Below are positions 44,154 through 55,337 of a stretch of 64,000 bases of DNA, piece by piece. Location: the NCBI GenBank assembly GCA_963921195.1, contig OY992540.1:55932844-55996843 (forward strand). The letters run 5' to 3'. Origin of the DNA: Pegoplata infirma. Lineage: Eukaryota; Arthropoda; Insecta; Diptera; Anthomyiidae. The notes beneath the pieces are model-generated. The model had not been told where the DNA came from. It was given only the letters and a program-made list of their open reading frames with translations, and searched no databases. Position 1 is the first letter of the stretch. Each line of letters begins with the position of its first letter. The position numbers and the translations under genes are program-made.

Positions 44154-44582
44154 TTCAAGGGTTACGTCACAAAAAATTTGCTAATCTTTTATATGCAGTA
44201 CGAACTTAAAATGGTCAAAATAATAAGTAGTTAATTTTGAGTAGATGAAGCTATTGTTTTTTAACAAAGCTAATTTCTTAAAAATATTATCTTTAATTAA
44301 TGATTCTTGAAGGGAATAAAATTACCTTTCAAATGAGTGTATAAGCATTAAAACCGGTTAATATTTGGGCGAAATACAGCTACTCAAAGTTTATATATGA
44401 AAATTAAATAGTGGGGTACGAACCTTTCCTGGTTAGGGTAGTATATATACTTTATGGGTTCCCCGACCGATATTTCGATGCGTTACAAACGGAATGACAA
44501 AGGGAGTATACCCCCACACTGTGGTTGGAGGGTATAAAAAAAGTTTAAAAAATTTTAGAGTAGGACCCAACGACCCTAATTT

Positions 44583-45610
44583 TTTTTATACCCTCAAACC
44601 ACAGTGTGGGGTATGCTCACTTTGTCATTCAGTGTGTAACGCATCGAAATATCGATCTAGGACCCCATAAAGTATATATATTATTGATCAGTCATCGATT
44701 CTAAGACATTCTAGCTATGTCCGTCCGCCAGTCCGTCAGCACGTCCGTCCGTCCGCCCTTCCGCCCTTCCGTCCGTCCGTCTGTCAGTCTTTAGAGGACA
44801 CAATACAGTCCAAAATAAAAGACTTTCGAAGTTTGGCACGAATATGTCTTATATTCCTAGGCAAGTTAAGTTCGGCAATGGGCAAAATCGGACCAAGGGG
44901 AAAAAAAGTTCCCCCTTGGAGAACTAAACTTACGTCTAAAAAACGGTATTTTTTTGAAGGGTTTTTTGTGTTTTTTTTAAGCAAATGCAATATTTTTATG
45001 TCAGAGGAATCTCAGAACCCTGCATGTGGACCCAGCGGATAAAAAACATAAAAAAAAGTTTGACCCGCCCCTTTTGTGGGCGTAAATATAAAAAGTGTAT
45101 TTTTATAATAATTAATTGGATTAAATAATTGGAAGAATCGTAATAAATCCATTTGATAACATCTATCGCAAGGGGAAGGATTCCCCCAACGTCTTCCACT
45201 AAACCCCAAAACTTTAACCCCCCAATTGCACGGGTTTATTTTGTCCTGTTTGTCTAAAAATTTAAACAAAGAGTTTTTAGACCAAACCGAGCCATTATTT
45301 GCGAGGCGATCGACGAAATTCGAAAACAGTCATTATTCGGGCCACCCAAGTGCATATATGGAAGTACACAGCAGTTTAAACCAAAGGAGCTAGGCATCTA
45401 AACTTTGACACGAATATGTCTCCGGTTTAAAGGTTGGTAAAGTTGCTAGACTAACGACATCGGAACTGGGGAATAAACTTCCTCTTTAAAAACGTGGATG
45501 CTTGGATACAAAAAATTAGGAAATTGTATTACGTAAGTGAAAAATGTGTTTTTTTATTTTGGAGGGTATAAAGATTCATCACAGACGGATTTAACACATT
45601 CACTAGTAAT
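44583..45610 (+). mobile_element. HelB-5, long copy with extra internal sequence
   Basis: Head ATACCCTCAAACCACAGTGT, core, long GTCC/GCCC tract (44719-44793), HelB middle, CCCGCCCCTTTTGTGGGCG (a GC-rich hairpin, 45066-45084), then a segment with AAGTACACAGCAGTTTAAAC, TTTGGAGGGTATAAAGATTC and a decayed tail to 45610. Head-to-head with HelB-4. Confidence 0.7.
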
Positions 45611-45679
45611 TTGTACTTTTAGTAAACAAATGTGAAACATTTGTGTGCTAGAAGAAGTTCAGATTTTATATAAAATAAA

Positions 45680-45900
45680 TTAAAAAAAAAAAAAAATTAA
45701 AAAAAAAAATTGTGAAGAAATAAGTTTTTTTTTGATAAAAAAAATAATTTGTGAAGAAAAAAATTTTTTTGATAAAAAAATAATTGTTGATAAAAAAAAG
45801 GTTTTGTTGATTTTTTTATTTTTTATTTGCAAAAATAGGTTGTATACCCAAAAAAAATAATTTATCACTAATTTCTGCAATTTTTTTTTTTTTTTCTAAA
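45680..45900 (+). repeat. GTGAAGAAA / GATAAAAAAA array after HelB-5
   Basis: TTGTGAAGAAA, TTTGATAAAAAAAATAATT units. It sits downstream of a HelB 3' end as the arrays at 10.93 and 55.6-55.8 kb do. Confidence 0.6.
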
Positions 45901-47550
45901 TTTACATTTGTTTGTGAGCTTATAACATTTTCTTCTAAAATTATAACTATGTCTTAAAAATTTTCTGGCTGATAACAAATGTCTTACCAATAAAACTGTA
46001 AATTTATAACTTTCTGAATTGAAAAAACTTCGATAAATTCTCTTGATTTTTAGATGTTTTTTGCTAGCTCTGTTTAACGAGAAATCTAAACAAAATGTTT
46101 TTTTTTGTCAGTTTACAAGATTTCATAATTTTAATGGACTTTTTAGATTAAAAAAATGTATTTTAGAAATGACACGGAATTCTATGTATCTTCCCGGGGC
46201 TAATGAAAAACAGCCTAGTTATTTGAGGCAAAGATTCCTAGATGATTCTTTAAGCTAAAAAAATCTTTTAAATAAATTTTCTTTTATTTCATTAATTTAT
46301 CACTAGTGAACTTAATCTGTGTCATTTGTTTATATGGATGCGGTCGATATGTAAACATTCTTCTTTCTTCTTGAATCCTTTCTCTACAAAAGGAATGTGT
46401 TTAAATGTACTATTGTTGTATTAGTGGTTTTGAATAATGTTTAAACTATTTACACTAAACTAGGTTAACATATACACTTAGACACACACACACACAAACA
46501 CATCTATGTACTTACAATGCCATCACACAATAAACCTCAACTAACACTTTGCAAAACAAAAAAAAAGTTTAACTGACCCGCATGAAAGTAAAATGCAACT
46601 CAGAAACTTGAAAGATCACCCCACCACACAGTAAATATCTACAATGTACACATACGAACACACACATATAGATATCTGTATACAAATATACAAAAGACAC
46701 GCATCAAAAGTTTGCTTTTGTGTTAAATTGAGTTAGTTTTGCATTTGTCAATGTTTAGACAACAAAACAAAGTGTGTGGGTTAGATGTGTATATGTGTGT
46801 GTATTTGTGTGTGTTGTAGTTTTGAAGAGAAAATGATTGGTTGGTTACTAAACAACACAACTTACCTTACAAACACTTACACAAATAAACCATATACTCT
46901 TACACACCCACACACATACATACATTGTACAAATGTAGTGTGTTTTTACACAAAATAGGTGCTTGTTAAGTTAAATGGAGCCAAAGGATAACATGATTTT
47001 ATGTAAGGTTAGTTAAATGAAAACACATATAAACCACAAATGGCTTTTACACTTAAAGAAAAAAAAAACTAAAGGTAAAAAAAAATATATACACACATAC
47101 ATGCAAACATTCTTACTTTGTAAATGGAAATATATTTCTACAGAAAAATAAATTAGTATAAAGTTTTTTTTTTCAGTACTCTCATTTTCCAAGAATAAAA
47201 AAATCTTTGATTTTATATTTTCAATAAAAATATTTTCTTAAGTATTTTCTTTAAATGACATTTGTTGTTTGTGCTGTTGCTGTTTGCTTGTTAAAATGAC
47301 TTAATATTACACACGATAGATTTTTTATTATTAAACATCATCAACATCAACAACATAATTGTCATCATCTTAATGCAATAATAATAAACATTTTTATTTT
47401 ATTTAGCAAATATGACCTTAGACAACATAAAAAAATGACAACAAAATAAGTTTATAGCAATGTTATCAAAAATACAGTGGTGCAAAATAACATTCTGGAA
47501 CATCAATTTTTGTTTCAATGTTTAACACGAAAAATGTGTGGACACTAAAT
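45901..47550. other. Low-copy stretch with CA/TG microsatellites, no gene
   Basis: ACACACACACAC at about 46483-46496 and scattered TGTGTG/ACACAC runs to 47.1 kb; (ATCATC/AACAAC) patches at 47.34 kb. Visibly less repeat-laden than its surroundings, like ordinary fly intron or intergenic DNA. The 71-codon frame 46043-46258 has no recognisable motif. Confidence 0.5.
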
Positions 47551-47553
47551 TAT

Positions 47554-47700
47554 GCACTTAGAGAAAAAGCTTCTTCAGATTGATGAAAAGTAACATCAAT
47601 ATGATGAAATGTAGCATTATTTTTCGTCCAATGTAATGTGTCATCAATATGATGAAGCGGTGTCATTAATATGACGATATGACAATTCCAAAAAATTATA
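47554..47700. repeat. CATCAATATGATGAA patch
   Basis: CACTTAGAGAAAAAGCTTCTTCAGATTGATG start and three CATCAATATGATGAA palindromes, matching the patch at 17.12-17.30 kb (CACTTAAAAACAAAAACTTC on the minus strand). Probably one MITE family. Confidence 0.45.
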
Positions 47701-47937
47701 AATGTATTAGCAATTTCTGAATCAGACTATGAATTGTTAGCTTCATTTTAGCTTCGTCACACAGAAAAAAATAAAACAAAAAATTTTCAGTAAATTTTTA
47801 ATACTATTGAGTAAAAAATTTCTCAATTTAGCACCAGTAACCATATAATAGTATTGAGTAAACTTTTAATAAAAAATTATTAAATGCTTACTAAAAAAAT
47901 TATTAACTTATGAGTTGAGTCTTTTAAAGAGTGCTGA

Positions 47938-48475
47938 CGAAGGAACGCTGGCTTCATCCGACATCTCCTCGGTTTTATGGAATTGGTTATATTTTGTAGA
48001 GCAGAAAAAATAAAGGCACACTTTTTTTTACGGCCCAAATTCATATTTAGGGGGTGCAAATGAGTGGGAAAATTTTAATTTTTCAGTTTTTTTCGTTAAT
48101 CTCCTATATTATGCATAGAACACTAGTCATTTTACATACCAAATGAAAGGTCTTTGAAAAACCAATCTACATGTGTAAATGTACCCAAACATGCACAACT
48201 TTCATATTAAAAAAATACTACCATTTTTTTTGCACCTCATTAGCACCACAAGATAGATCTTTTAAATGCATTTAATCTGATACCTATATTAATTTTAATT
48301 AAATAGGCGTAAATTGTAAAAAACTGTAAATGGCCAACTTGCCCCCGTACAAATCGACACCGCATAAACATGAGTTTGGGCCACAAAAAAAATACGTGTC
48401 GAATAAATGTTCGTTCTGGTTAACATATTCAAATTTCACGAAGATCGGAGGGAGACACCAGAGAGGCTTTCCTTG
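47938..48475. mobile_element. TIR element G2, diverged copy of G1
   Basis: Shares GGCCCAAATTCATATTTAGG, CTCCTATATTATGCATAGAA, CATACCAAATGAAAGGTCTTTG, AAATAGGCGTAAAT and end AGATCGGAGGGAGACACCAGAGAGGCTTTCCTTG with G1 in inverted order. The left TIR is eroded. Confidence 0.65.
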
Positions 48476-48519
48476 TAAGAAGGCGTGTAAAGCTAGTGAA
48501 TAAAAAAAATTCTACGAAG

Positions 48520-48684
48520 TTTGTACACTTGCCCAAACAATTGAATTATGATAATGTTTTCCTGTACAAATATGTGTTCTTTCCAAAGAAAAATTTTTCT
48601 GGAAAAAATAACGCTATATTAATTTGTCATTCCATGCAAATCGCATTGTAATATCGGTGGAGTACCCCGTTATGTTTATATATT
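48520..48684 (+). mobile_element. HelB-like remnant
   Basis: TGATAATGTTTTCCTGTAC, CCATGCAAATCGCATTGTAATATC, GTACCCCGTTATG parallel 10.63-10.79 kb. Cut by the MITE that starts at 48686. Confidence 0.55.
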
Positions 48685-48685
48685 A

Positions 48686-49285
48686 CACTCAAAAAAAAAA
48701 ACTGCAAAGTTAGCAAAAAATTTAGTTAAATTTAACTAAAAAAGCACCTGATTTTGGGCCTACTAAATTTTTAGTTAATTTAACTAAAAATATTTAGCTA
48801 ACTTTTCGTAGAATGAATGTAGCAAAAAAAACCGTAACTTTAAATAAAAATTTAGCTGAAAATTCGTAACGTTTTTATGTACATATATTAACAAAAAAAA
48901 TTAGTTGAATTCAGCTAAACGTTTTGTTACTTTTCGTAACAAATCGTAAGTTTATTTTGTAAAAAATCGTAAGTTTATTTTTTCTGTTTTTTCATCAGCT
49001 TAAGTATAACTTACGAGATTCGCATAGGAGGCTACACAAGAAATTTCACTTAACAAATTTGTTACGAAAAATCAGCAAATTAATTAGTAAAAATTCGTAA
49101 ACTCAGTTTTGAAGTCAACAAAAAAAATTAATTAAAAATTTGTTCAAAACTAGTATTTTCGTAGATTGAACTTAACTAAAAAAAGTAGTTAAAACGCTGA
49201 TTTTAACTAAAAATTTGCTAAAAATCCAGTAAACTCAAGTCAACAAAAAAAATTTGTTAACTTTACTGTTTTATTTTTTTGAGTG
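48686..49285. mobile_element. TA-flanked MITE, CACTCAAAA family
   Basis: TA, CACTCAAAAAAAAAAACTGC .. ACTGTTTTATTTTTTTGAGTG, TA. The 600-bp interior repeats AGTTAAATTTAACT, TTTAGTTAA and TTCGTAA words that can pair. Confidence 0.75.
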
Positions 49286-49312
49286 TACACTATGCATCAT
49301 TTTGCAACCTAA

Positions 49313-49945
49313 ATATTTTGATACGCTTGAGACCAAAAAAAAAACTGAAAGGTACTGATAAGAGAAGAAACACCCTAGCTGGGTTTGGTCTGACTAAGGT
49401 TTTTTTTTTTTAAATTGGCGTTTGAAGTTTTAGGCTTAGAGTTCAATTTTAGATAAGGGAACACTTTTTGTAATACCTGTATCACGAAAACTATTCACAA
49501 ATTTGCTCGAGTGTCTTCAGTAATATTGTAGCTCCTGAACTGCCCTACACAAAAATTTTAAACGTTTATTTAAAAAAATTCCATCTTCATGTCCAAAAAC
49601 TTATAAATTTTAAAAAATATCATTTTATTTTTTACATTTTGAAGTTTTTGATCATGAAGTAGGAATTTTTTTGAATTAAACCTTGAACGTTTTTTGTTGG
49701 GCAGTTTACGATCTACAACTTTGCTGAAGTCAATCAAGAAAAATCTTGAACAGTTCCTGAGATGTAGGCATTACAAAAAGCGTTTTGTTATAAAAAATTC
49801 ATTTCTAAGCCAAAAACTTCAAACGCCAATTAAAAAAAAAAAAACTTTAGTCAATCAGACCAAACCCAGCTAGGGTTTTTCTTCTCTCATCGGTAGCTTT
49901 CACATTTTTTGGTTTTCAAGCGTATCAAATTTTAAGTGTCGAACT
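49313..49945. mobile_element. Foldback element X (0.63 kb)
   Basis: TTTTGATACGCTTGAGACCA .. ACCCTAGCTGGGTTTGGTCTGA is complementary to TCAGACCAAACCCAGCTAGG .. GGTTTTCAAGCGTATCAAA. Arms run to a centre near 49627 (GGCGTTTGAAGTTTT / AAAACTTCAAACGCC). No coding. Confidence 0.8.
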
Positions 49946-50039
49946 GAGTTATTGATCCGTAAAGGTTTGTAACAATAAGACATTTTAGTGATATCTATCA
50001 ATCTGTTTGTCTGTGTTTGTCGATAAAAAGAGTTTTAGA

Positions 50040-50267
50040 TGAAAAAAAAATAATGAAATTTAACGAATAATAAGATTATTGATAAAATAAATATTTTGAG
50101 TAGGTTAATTCTGGCTCGAGGTCATTATTTTCTTTACTAATTAAAAATAAAATAAATATTTAATGAAAAAAATTTATGAAAAAATTATTTATTGATAAAA
50201 AGAATAATTGATGAAAAAAAATTATTAATGAAAAAAAAAATTATTGTTAACAAAAAAAAAAAAAAAA
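50040..50267 (+). repeat. GATGAAAA array, part 1, with a short D patch
   Basis: GATGAAAAAAAAATAATGAAATT units. 50097-50150 is family D text (TTCTGGCTCGAGGTCATTAT). Interrupted by HelB-6. Confidence 0.7.
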
Positions 50268-50820
50268 ACAAGTAAGAGTGTTAAATTCGGCTGTGCCGAA
50301 TCTTTTATACCCTCCAAAATGTAAAAAAAAAAAAAAAAATGTCAGGGTCGTTTGTTTTTTTTTGGGGGGGGGGTGTGATGGAGGTCAGTGGGGGATGTTG
50401 ACAGCACCTTCCCATCCCGATAAATATAACAAATGTTTCATTTATTTAACAAAAATACAAAAAAACATGTAAAAAAGTGTATTTTATCAGAGGTTGGTTT
50501 AGTTCTTCAAGGGGGAACTTTTTTCCCCCTGGTCCGATTTTGCTCATTTACGAACTTAACCTGCTTATTAACATAAGACATATTTGTGCCAAATGTCGGG
50601 AGTCTAGCTCTTTTATTTTGGACTGCATCGTGTTAACTACAGACGGACAGACGGACGGACAGACGGACGGACGGACGGACGGACATCGTTAGAATGTCTT
50701 AGAATCGATCACTGATAATAAATATATATACTTTATGGGGTCCTAGACCGATATTTTGATGCGTTACACACGGAATGACAAAGTGAGTATACCCACATAC
50801 TGTAGTTGGAGGGTATAAAA
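50268..50820 (-). mobile_element. Helitron-like HelB-6
   Basis: Head on the minus strand at 50820 (TATACCCTCCAACTACAGTA), core, regular GTCC tract (50639-50683), HelB middle, oligo-C, hairpin ATTCGGC/GCCGAAT (50285-50301), ACACTCTTACTTGTTTT. Flanked on both sides by the GATGAAAA array into which it inserted. Confidence 0.85.
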
Positions 50821-50821
50821 A

Positions 50822-51117
50822 ATATAGTGATGAAATAAAAATTGATGAAAAAAATATTGAGGAAAAAAAATATTGATGCAAAAAAAAATATTGGTGAAAA
50901 GAAAATACTGACAAAAAAAAATATTGTTGAAAAAAAAAAATATTGATGAAAAAAATATTGATGAAAAAAAATATATTGATGACAAAAAGTATTGATGAAA
51001 AAATACTGATACAAACAAAATATTGATGAAAAAAAAAATATTGATGAAAAAAAAATATTGATGAAAAAACAAAACACTGATGAAAAAAAAAATATTGATA
51101 AAAAAAATATTGATGAA
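50822..51117 (+). repeat. ATTGATGAAAAAAA array, part 2
   Basis: Regular ATTGATGAAAAAAAT units. The three overlapping Phe/Ile-rich minus-strand frames here (up to 146 codons) are artefacts of the array plus the HelB head. Confidence 0.85.
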
Positions 51118-51576
51118 CAGGGCGAGGAAGTTCATGCACTAAAAATCACGTTTTTAGCGCTAAAAATATGTATCAAAAATTAAAAAATATACAGTAAAAA
51201 TTAGAAAAATATGCATTTAAAAACTGACTTATTTTATATTTTTTTTCATGAAAAACCTAAAAACCATTAAATTCAGTCCAATTTTTTAAAGTGTTTAGAT
51301 GTACGTGTAAAAACTTACTAATATGTAAGAAATCGCGTTCCGAATTCAGCTATTTTCGAATTTAAAAATTCTTTACCCCCCCCCCCCCCCATGCGCAATT
51401 AGGGCTCTTTTACGAGAAAAATAAGAAAAAAAAAAATAACAAAAAACGATAAAAGAAATTAAAATTAAAAACACTCCTTTCGTCATTTTTTATCCAACCC
51501 TTGGCCAATATTACTCCATGGAAATTTTATAAATAATTTTTCCGGATTATAAACTATTAATTGAAAAAAAAAATTT

Positions 51577-52082
51577 CACTCTAAAAGTTATGTTAGTAAA
51601 ATCAACTGAAAATGTCAGTTAAAATAACTACTTTGTAAGTTGTTTTGGGGTCAACTACTTTTTCAGTTAAATCAACTAACAATGTTAGTTATTTTAACTG
51701 ACAAAAAACATCGGACCTATGTAGTAAAAACTACTTACATTTGTAATCAAAACAACTAACATGTAGTAAAAATAAAATAATCTATACACAATTTTTTTTT
51801 TCAAAAAATTTTTCAGAAAAAAAATTGAAGAAAAATTTTTTTCTAAGTTTTTTTTTTTAAAAAAAAAGTTGTGAAAAATAAAAAAAAAATAAAATTTATT
51901 TTATTTTTTGGCAAAAATTTTTTAAAATTTTTAAGAGATAAAAATACAACTTAAAATGACTAACAGAAATAGTTGTTTGATATTTTTCATACAAAAACAA
52001 CTGACTTTGTAGTTGAAAACAACTTACTACTGTAAAATATACAAACAACTTACATGTAGTAACTTACATAATTTTCTGAGTG
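51577..52082. mobile_element. CACTC-type MITE, copy 2 (inverse of 15350-15904)
   Basis: CACTCTAAAAGTTATGTTAG .. TTACATAATTTTCTGAGTG. The inner GTTGTTTTGGGGTCAACTAC and AAATATCAAACAACTA-type text matches copy 1 in opposite orientation. Confidence 0.75.
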
Positions 52083-53055
52083 TTGTTATTAAAGTGCACT
52101 GAGATTCCAATTTTTGGAGGCTGAAAGAGAAATAACTTTGTGTCAAAGATTTTTTTCGTTTTTTCGTCCAAGCCTAAAACGAATAATTCGGGATAAATAT
52201 TCCCTTGCCTAATATTCAGTTTGTAATTCTTTTTATTGTTGCATAACTTAGAGAAGAGCTGACAAGCTCTAAATAATTTCATGCCTAAAAATTATTTTCT
52301 TTTGAGTTGTTTGCGAATAGAAATTCCAATTTGAAAGCATTTTCCCTTCAAATCGATTTATGCAGTAACTCACCAGGCATTGCTTTTTTGATTTTTTTTT
52401 CTTAAGAAAGTTTTTAAAAAGTACTGCAACTAAAAATTGAAAATGAACATGAAATATCGCATTATTTACAAAAATAACAAATTTAACATATTTTTTTTTT
52501 TTTTTTTTTTGGAAAATATAAAAAAATATGCAAGAAAATATGTAATTTAAGCAAAATATGCAAAACCATGCATTTTTACCAAAATATGCAAAAATATGTA
52601 CACCGAAAAAAATCCATGCAACATATTACGAAAAAAGGTTTCGTACTTTTTATTTTCGTAAAATACACGAAAATTTACTACATATTACAAAAAACTTTAG
52701 TACTGAATTTCGTATTTTTACGAAAGTAACGAAAATGATTAGTAAATATTTTTTTCGTAATATTTACGAATGTTGACTACATATTACGAAAAAATGTTGT
52801 AAAAACTTTTGTAATTTTACGAAAGTAACGAAAAAAAGAATGTAAATGATTCTTTCGTAAAATATACGAATGTTGACTGCATATCACAAAAAAAGTGTAC
52901 AGACTTTCGTATTTTTACGAAAATAATTCGTAAAAACTTCTTTCGTAAAATATACGAAAGTGGACTTTATATTACGAAAAAAATAATCAAGAATTTTGAA
53001 ATTTTACAAAACTAATTAAAAAAGAAGAAATCTTTAAATGCATGCTTAAAGGGGG

Positions 53056-53502
53056 TTTTTATGCCCTCCAACTACAGTATTGGGGTATAATAAAAAAAAT
53101 ATCGGTCGTGGACCCCATAAAGTATATGTATTATTGATCCATGATAAATTCTAAGGCATTCTATTAATGTCCGTCTATATAAAACACGGATACCACGGAA
53201 CAAGTCTTTTGGTCATCAGTAGGTTAAGTTCGTATGTGGGCAAAAAAGTTTTATTTCTTTAAACCAACCTCTGGAAAACTCATTTTTTTAAAGTGTTTTT
53301 TGTTATTTTGTTAAACAAATGAAACATTTTTATGTCAAAAAAAATTTAAAGTAATGAGCTTCGACCCAGGGGATTAGAAAATGCCTTGTGGTCGTGGGTA
53401 TAAAGAATTAATTTCAATAATGATAACTCTGATATTTTTTTTACATATTTGGGGTAATAAAAATTCGGCACAGCCGACTTAAAAGCTCTCTCTTGGTTTT
53501 TA
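53056..53502 (+). mobile_element. Helitron-like HelB-7, decayed
   Basis: ATGCCCTCCAACTACAGTAT head, GGTCGTGGACCCCATAAAGT, truncated GTCC tract, TAGGTTAAGTTCGTATGTGG, then AATTCGGCACAGCCGACTTA hairpin and AGCTCTCTCTTGGTTT. Confidence 0.7.
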
Positions 53503-53641
53503 TTTATTTTAAGGATCAATTAAAATTTGAGGCCAATCGGATCAAATAAAATTTGAGGCTTGATGATATAAGTTTTTTTTTACATGTGGGGAGGTTGTCC
53601 TCCAAAAAAATCATCTCAACATATCATAATAAATTATTGTA

Positions 53642-54567
53642 CACTGATAGAAATTTCTACATGACAATAATGAAAATCTACATTAATGTTATGAAAAATG
53701 ACGTTAAAAAGGAACCTATGTAGGGTTTCATAGAGTTAATGAAATAGGTATCATAAAATGTAATTGCAAAAAAAGTTTCATTAAATAAATGAAAATTGTT
53801 CATACAAAATATAAATTGTATTTATGAAAATTTTGCATTACTTTAATGAAAAAAGTACTTAATTTTTATGAAATACTTTCATTGAATAAATCCTACTTTT
53901 TATTTTTGAAAAGAAATACTTTCATTCAATAAATGCTACTTTTATTTTTAAAATGAAATATATTTATGAAATTGTAAATATGTTTTTATAAAATTAAAAA
54001 ATAATAAAAATGGTTTTCACTTTGTTTTCTCGCACAAAATTTTACTCCAACCTTAAATTGTAATACGTAATTAAAACTCGAACTAATATAAGATAGCACA
54101 AATTTAGTAAATAGAAAAGCAATAATTTTTTTTTTTTATTTCATAAAAAAGTCTGAAAAAATCACAAAATCACCAAGTTAAAAACCACTTTCACAGATTT
54201 TTTATTTTATCTATAGATTTCACTTAGCTTTCTCACACAAAATTTAACTACAACATTTACTTTTAATACATAAGTAAAACCACGAAGTAAAACAATAAAA
54301 AAATCACGCTGTGATCAGCTGTTTTTGCGCGCGTAAACTAACAGACTAAACAGACGCGACAGGACAGGTGTCAAAAACAACAAATTTTGTAAATAAAACT
54401 TTATGAAATTTTTTAATGAATCTACAAAATCTAATGAATCAAAATTAATGAAAATCTTGCACTATATGAATGAAATTTCATTCAGTATATGAAATATTTC
54501 ATTGCTGTAATGAAACAACGTTAATGAATTCCATTCATTAGCGATATGAAGCGTTTTTCTATCAGTG
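53642..54567. mobile_element. TA-flanked element W, CACTGATAGAAA ends
   Basis: TA, CACTGATAGAAA .. TTTCTATCAGTG, TA (53640-53641, 54568-54569). The 926-bp interior repeats ATGAAAT/ATTTCAT words (for example TTTCATTGAATAAATGCTAC twice near 53.88-53.94 kb). GC-richer patch at 54.31-54.37 kb. No transposase. Confidence 0.75.
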
Positions 54568-55139
54568 TAGTGTGAACGTAGCCTAAAACAAAATCATTTA
54601 AATAGTGAATGAAATCTCTGTTAAGAAGAAACAATTAATTGCTTGGAAATGTTGCTGTCAAAACGTTGTTCTTATTCTCAAGAAAGAATTTTTACATGTA
54701 ATTTCGTTAATTTAAGGATTTTTTTTTATTTACCAAAAAAATTTTCGTAAAAATAAAAATATTTCGTTTATTTTACGAAATAATTTCGTAAAACAAAAAA
54801 ATATTTCGTTTATTTTACGAAAATTTTCGTAAACACAAAAATTTATTGCGTTTATTTTACGAAATTTTTTTGTAAAATACAAAAACAATTTCGTTTATTT
54901 TACGAAACAATTTCGTGCATTTCGTACATTGTACGCAAGAATTTCGTGGTGCGAAACAACGAAATTTTTCGTACAATGTACGAACGTTTTCGTACATATA
55001 AGGCAGGAATTTTTTTCGGTGTACTAACAAATCAATGTCATTTTTAAGCAAATCCGATGATTCGTGAAGATAATTACTTTATGATGTTCTAAGACTAACG
55101 ACAACAAACATGTATTTACATGAACCCCCTTTCGTCAAT

Positions 55140-55320
55140 GATGAAAATAAAAATATTCATGAAAAACATAATATTGATAAAAAATATTGATGAAAAAAAA
55201 ATTTATGAAAAAAATTTGATGAAAAAAATATTGATGAAAAAAATATTGCTGAAAGAATTATTGATTAAAAAAAATACTTGCTTAAAAAAAATATTGATGA
55301 AAAAAAAAAATTAATGAAAA
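55140..55320 (+). repeat. ATTGATGAAAAAAA array, part 3
   Basis: Continuation of the 50.8-51.1 kb array after the nested stack. Confidence 0.8.
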
Positions 55321-55337
55321 ATAATTGTTACATTTTA

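Larger units (their letters stand above)
42712..44441. mobile_element. 1.73-kb palindromic Tc1/mariner-type element
   Basis: Ends CTACCCAAACCAGGAAAGG and its complement, flanked by TA (42710-42711, 44442-44443); removing it restores the HelB (TA)n tract. Both halves are near mirror images up to a centre near 43576. TA target plus Tc1-type transposase remnants in both arms identify the superfamily. It is a palindromic derivative of an autonomous element, not an active copy. Confidence 0.9.
42405..44543 (-). mobile_element. HelB-4, split by the palindromic Tc1-type element
   Basis: On the minus strand the head (44543-44444: TATACCCTCCAACCACAGTG) and the rest (42711-42405: TTGATCCATGATCGATTCTAAGAC, GTCC tract, HelB middle) join at TA to give AATATATATAC. 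The 3' hairpin is lost near 42405. Confidence 0.8.
52601..55021. mobile_element. TA-flanked element V with TACGAAA subrepeats
   Basis: TA, CACCGAAAAAAATCCATGC .. AGGCAGGAATTTTTTTCGGTG, TA (52599-52600, 55022-55023). Both flanks of the interior (52601-53035 and 54670-55020) are tandem TTTCGTAAAATA.ACGAA words. The middle is occupied by HelB-7 and element W. Confidence 0.75.
51118..55134. mobile_element. Decayed hAT-like copy hAT-4 holding a nested stack
   Basis: Left CAGGGCGAGGAAGTTCATGCACTAAAAA matches the minus-strand end of hAT-1; right AGACTAACGACAACAAACATGTATTTACATGAACCCCCTTT matches hAT-1's other end. TGCATATTT-type body words are at 51.17-51.22 and 52.5-52.6 kb. It is flanked by the GATGAAAA array on both sides. 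The removed insertions are 51577-52082 and 52601-55021. Confidence 0.65.

Noticed and set aside
46483..46496. (AC)n as a telomeric or satellite signal
   Set aside because: Short ordinary dinucleotide microsatellite.
50699..51139. Three overlapping Phe/Ile-rich minus-strand frames up to 146 codons
   Set aside because: Translation of the ATTGATGAAAAAAA array and the HelB head in several frames at once; no membrane protein is implied.
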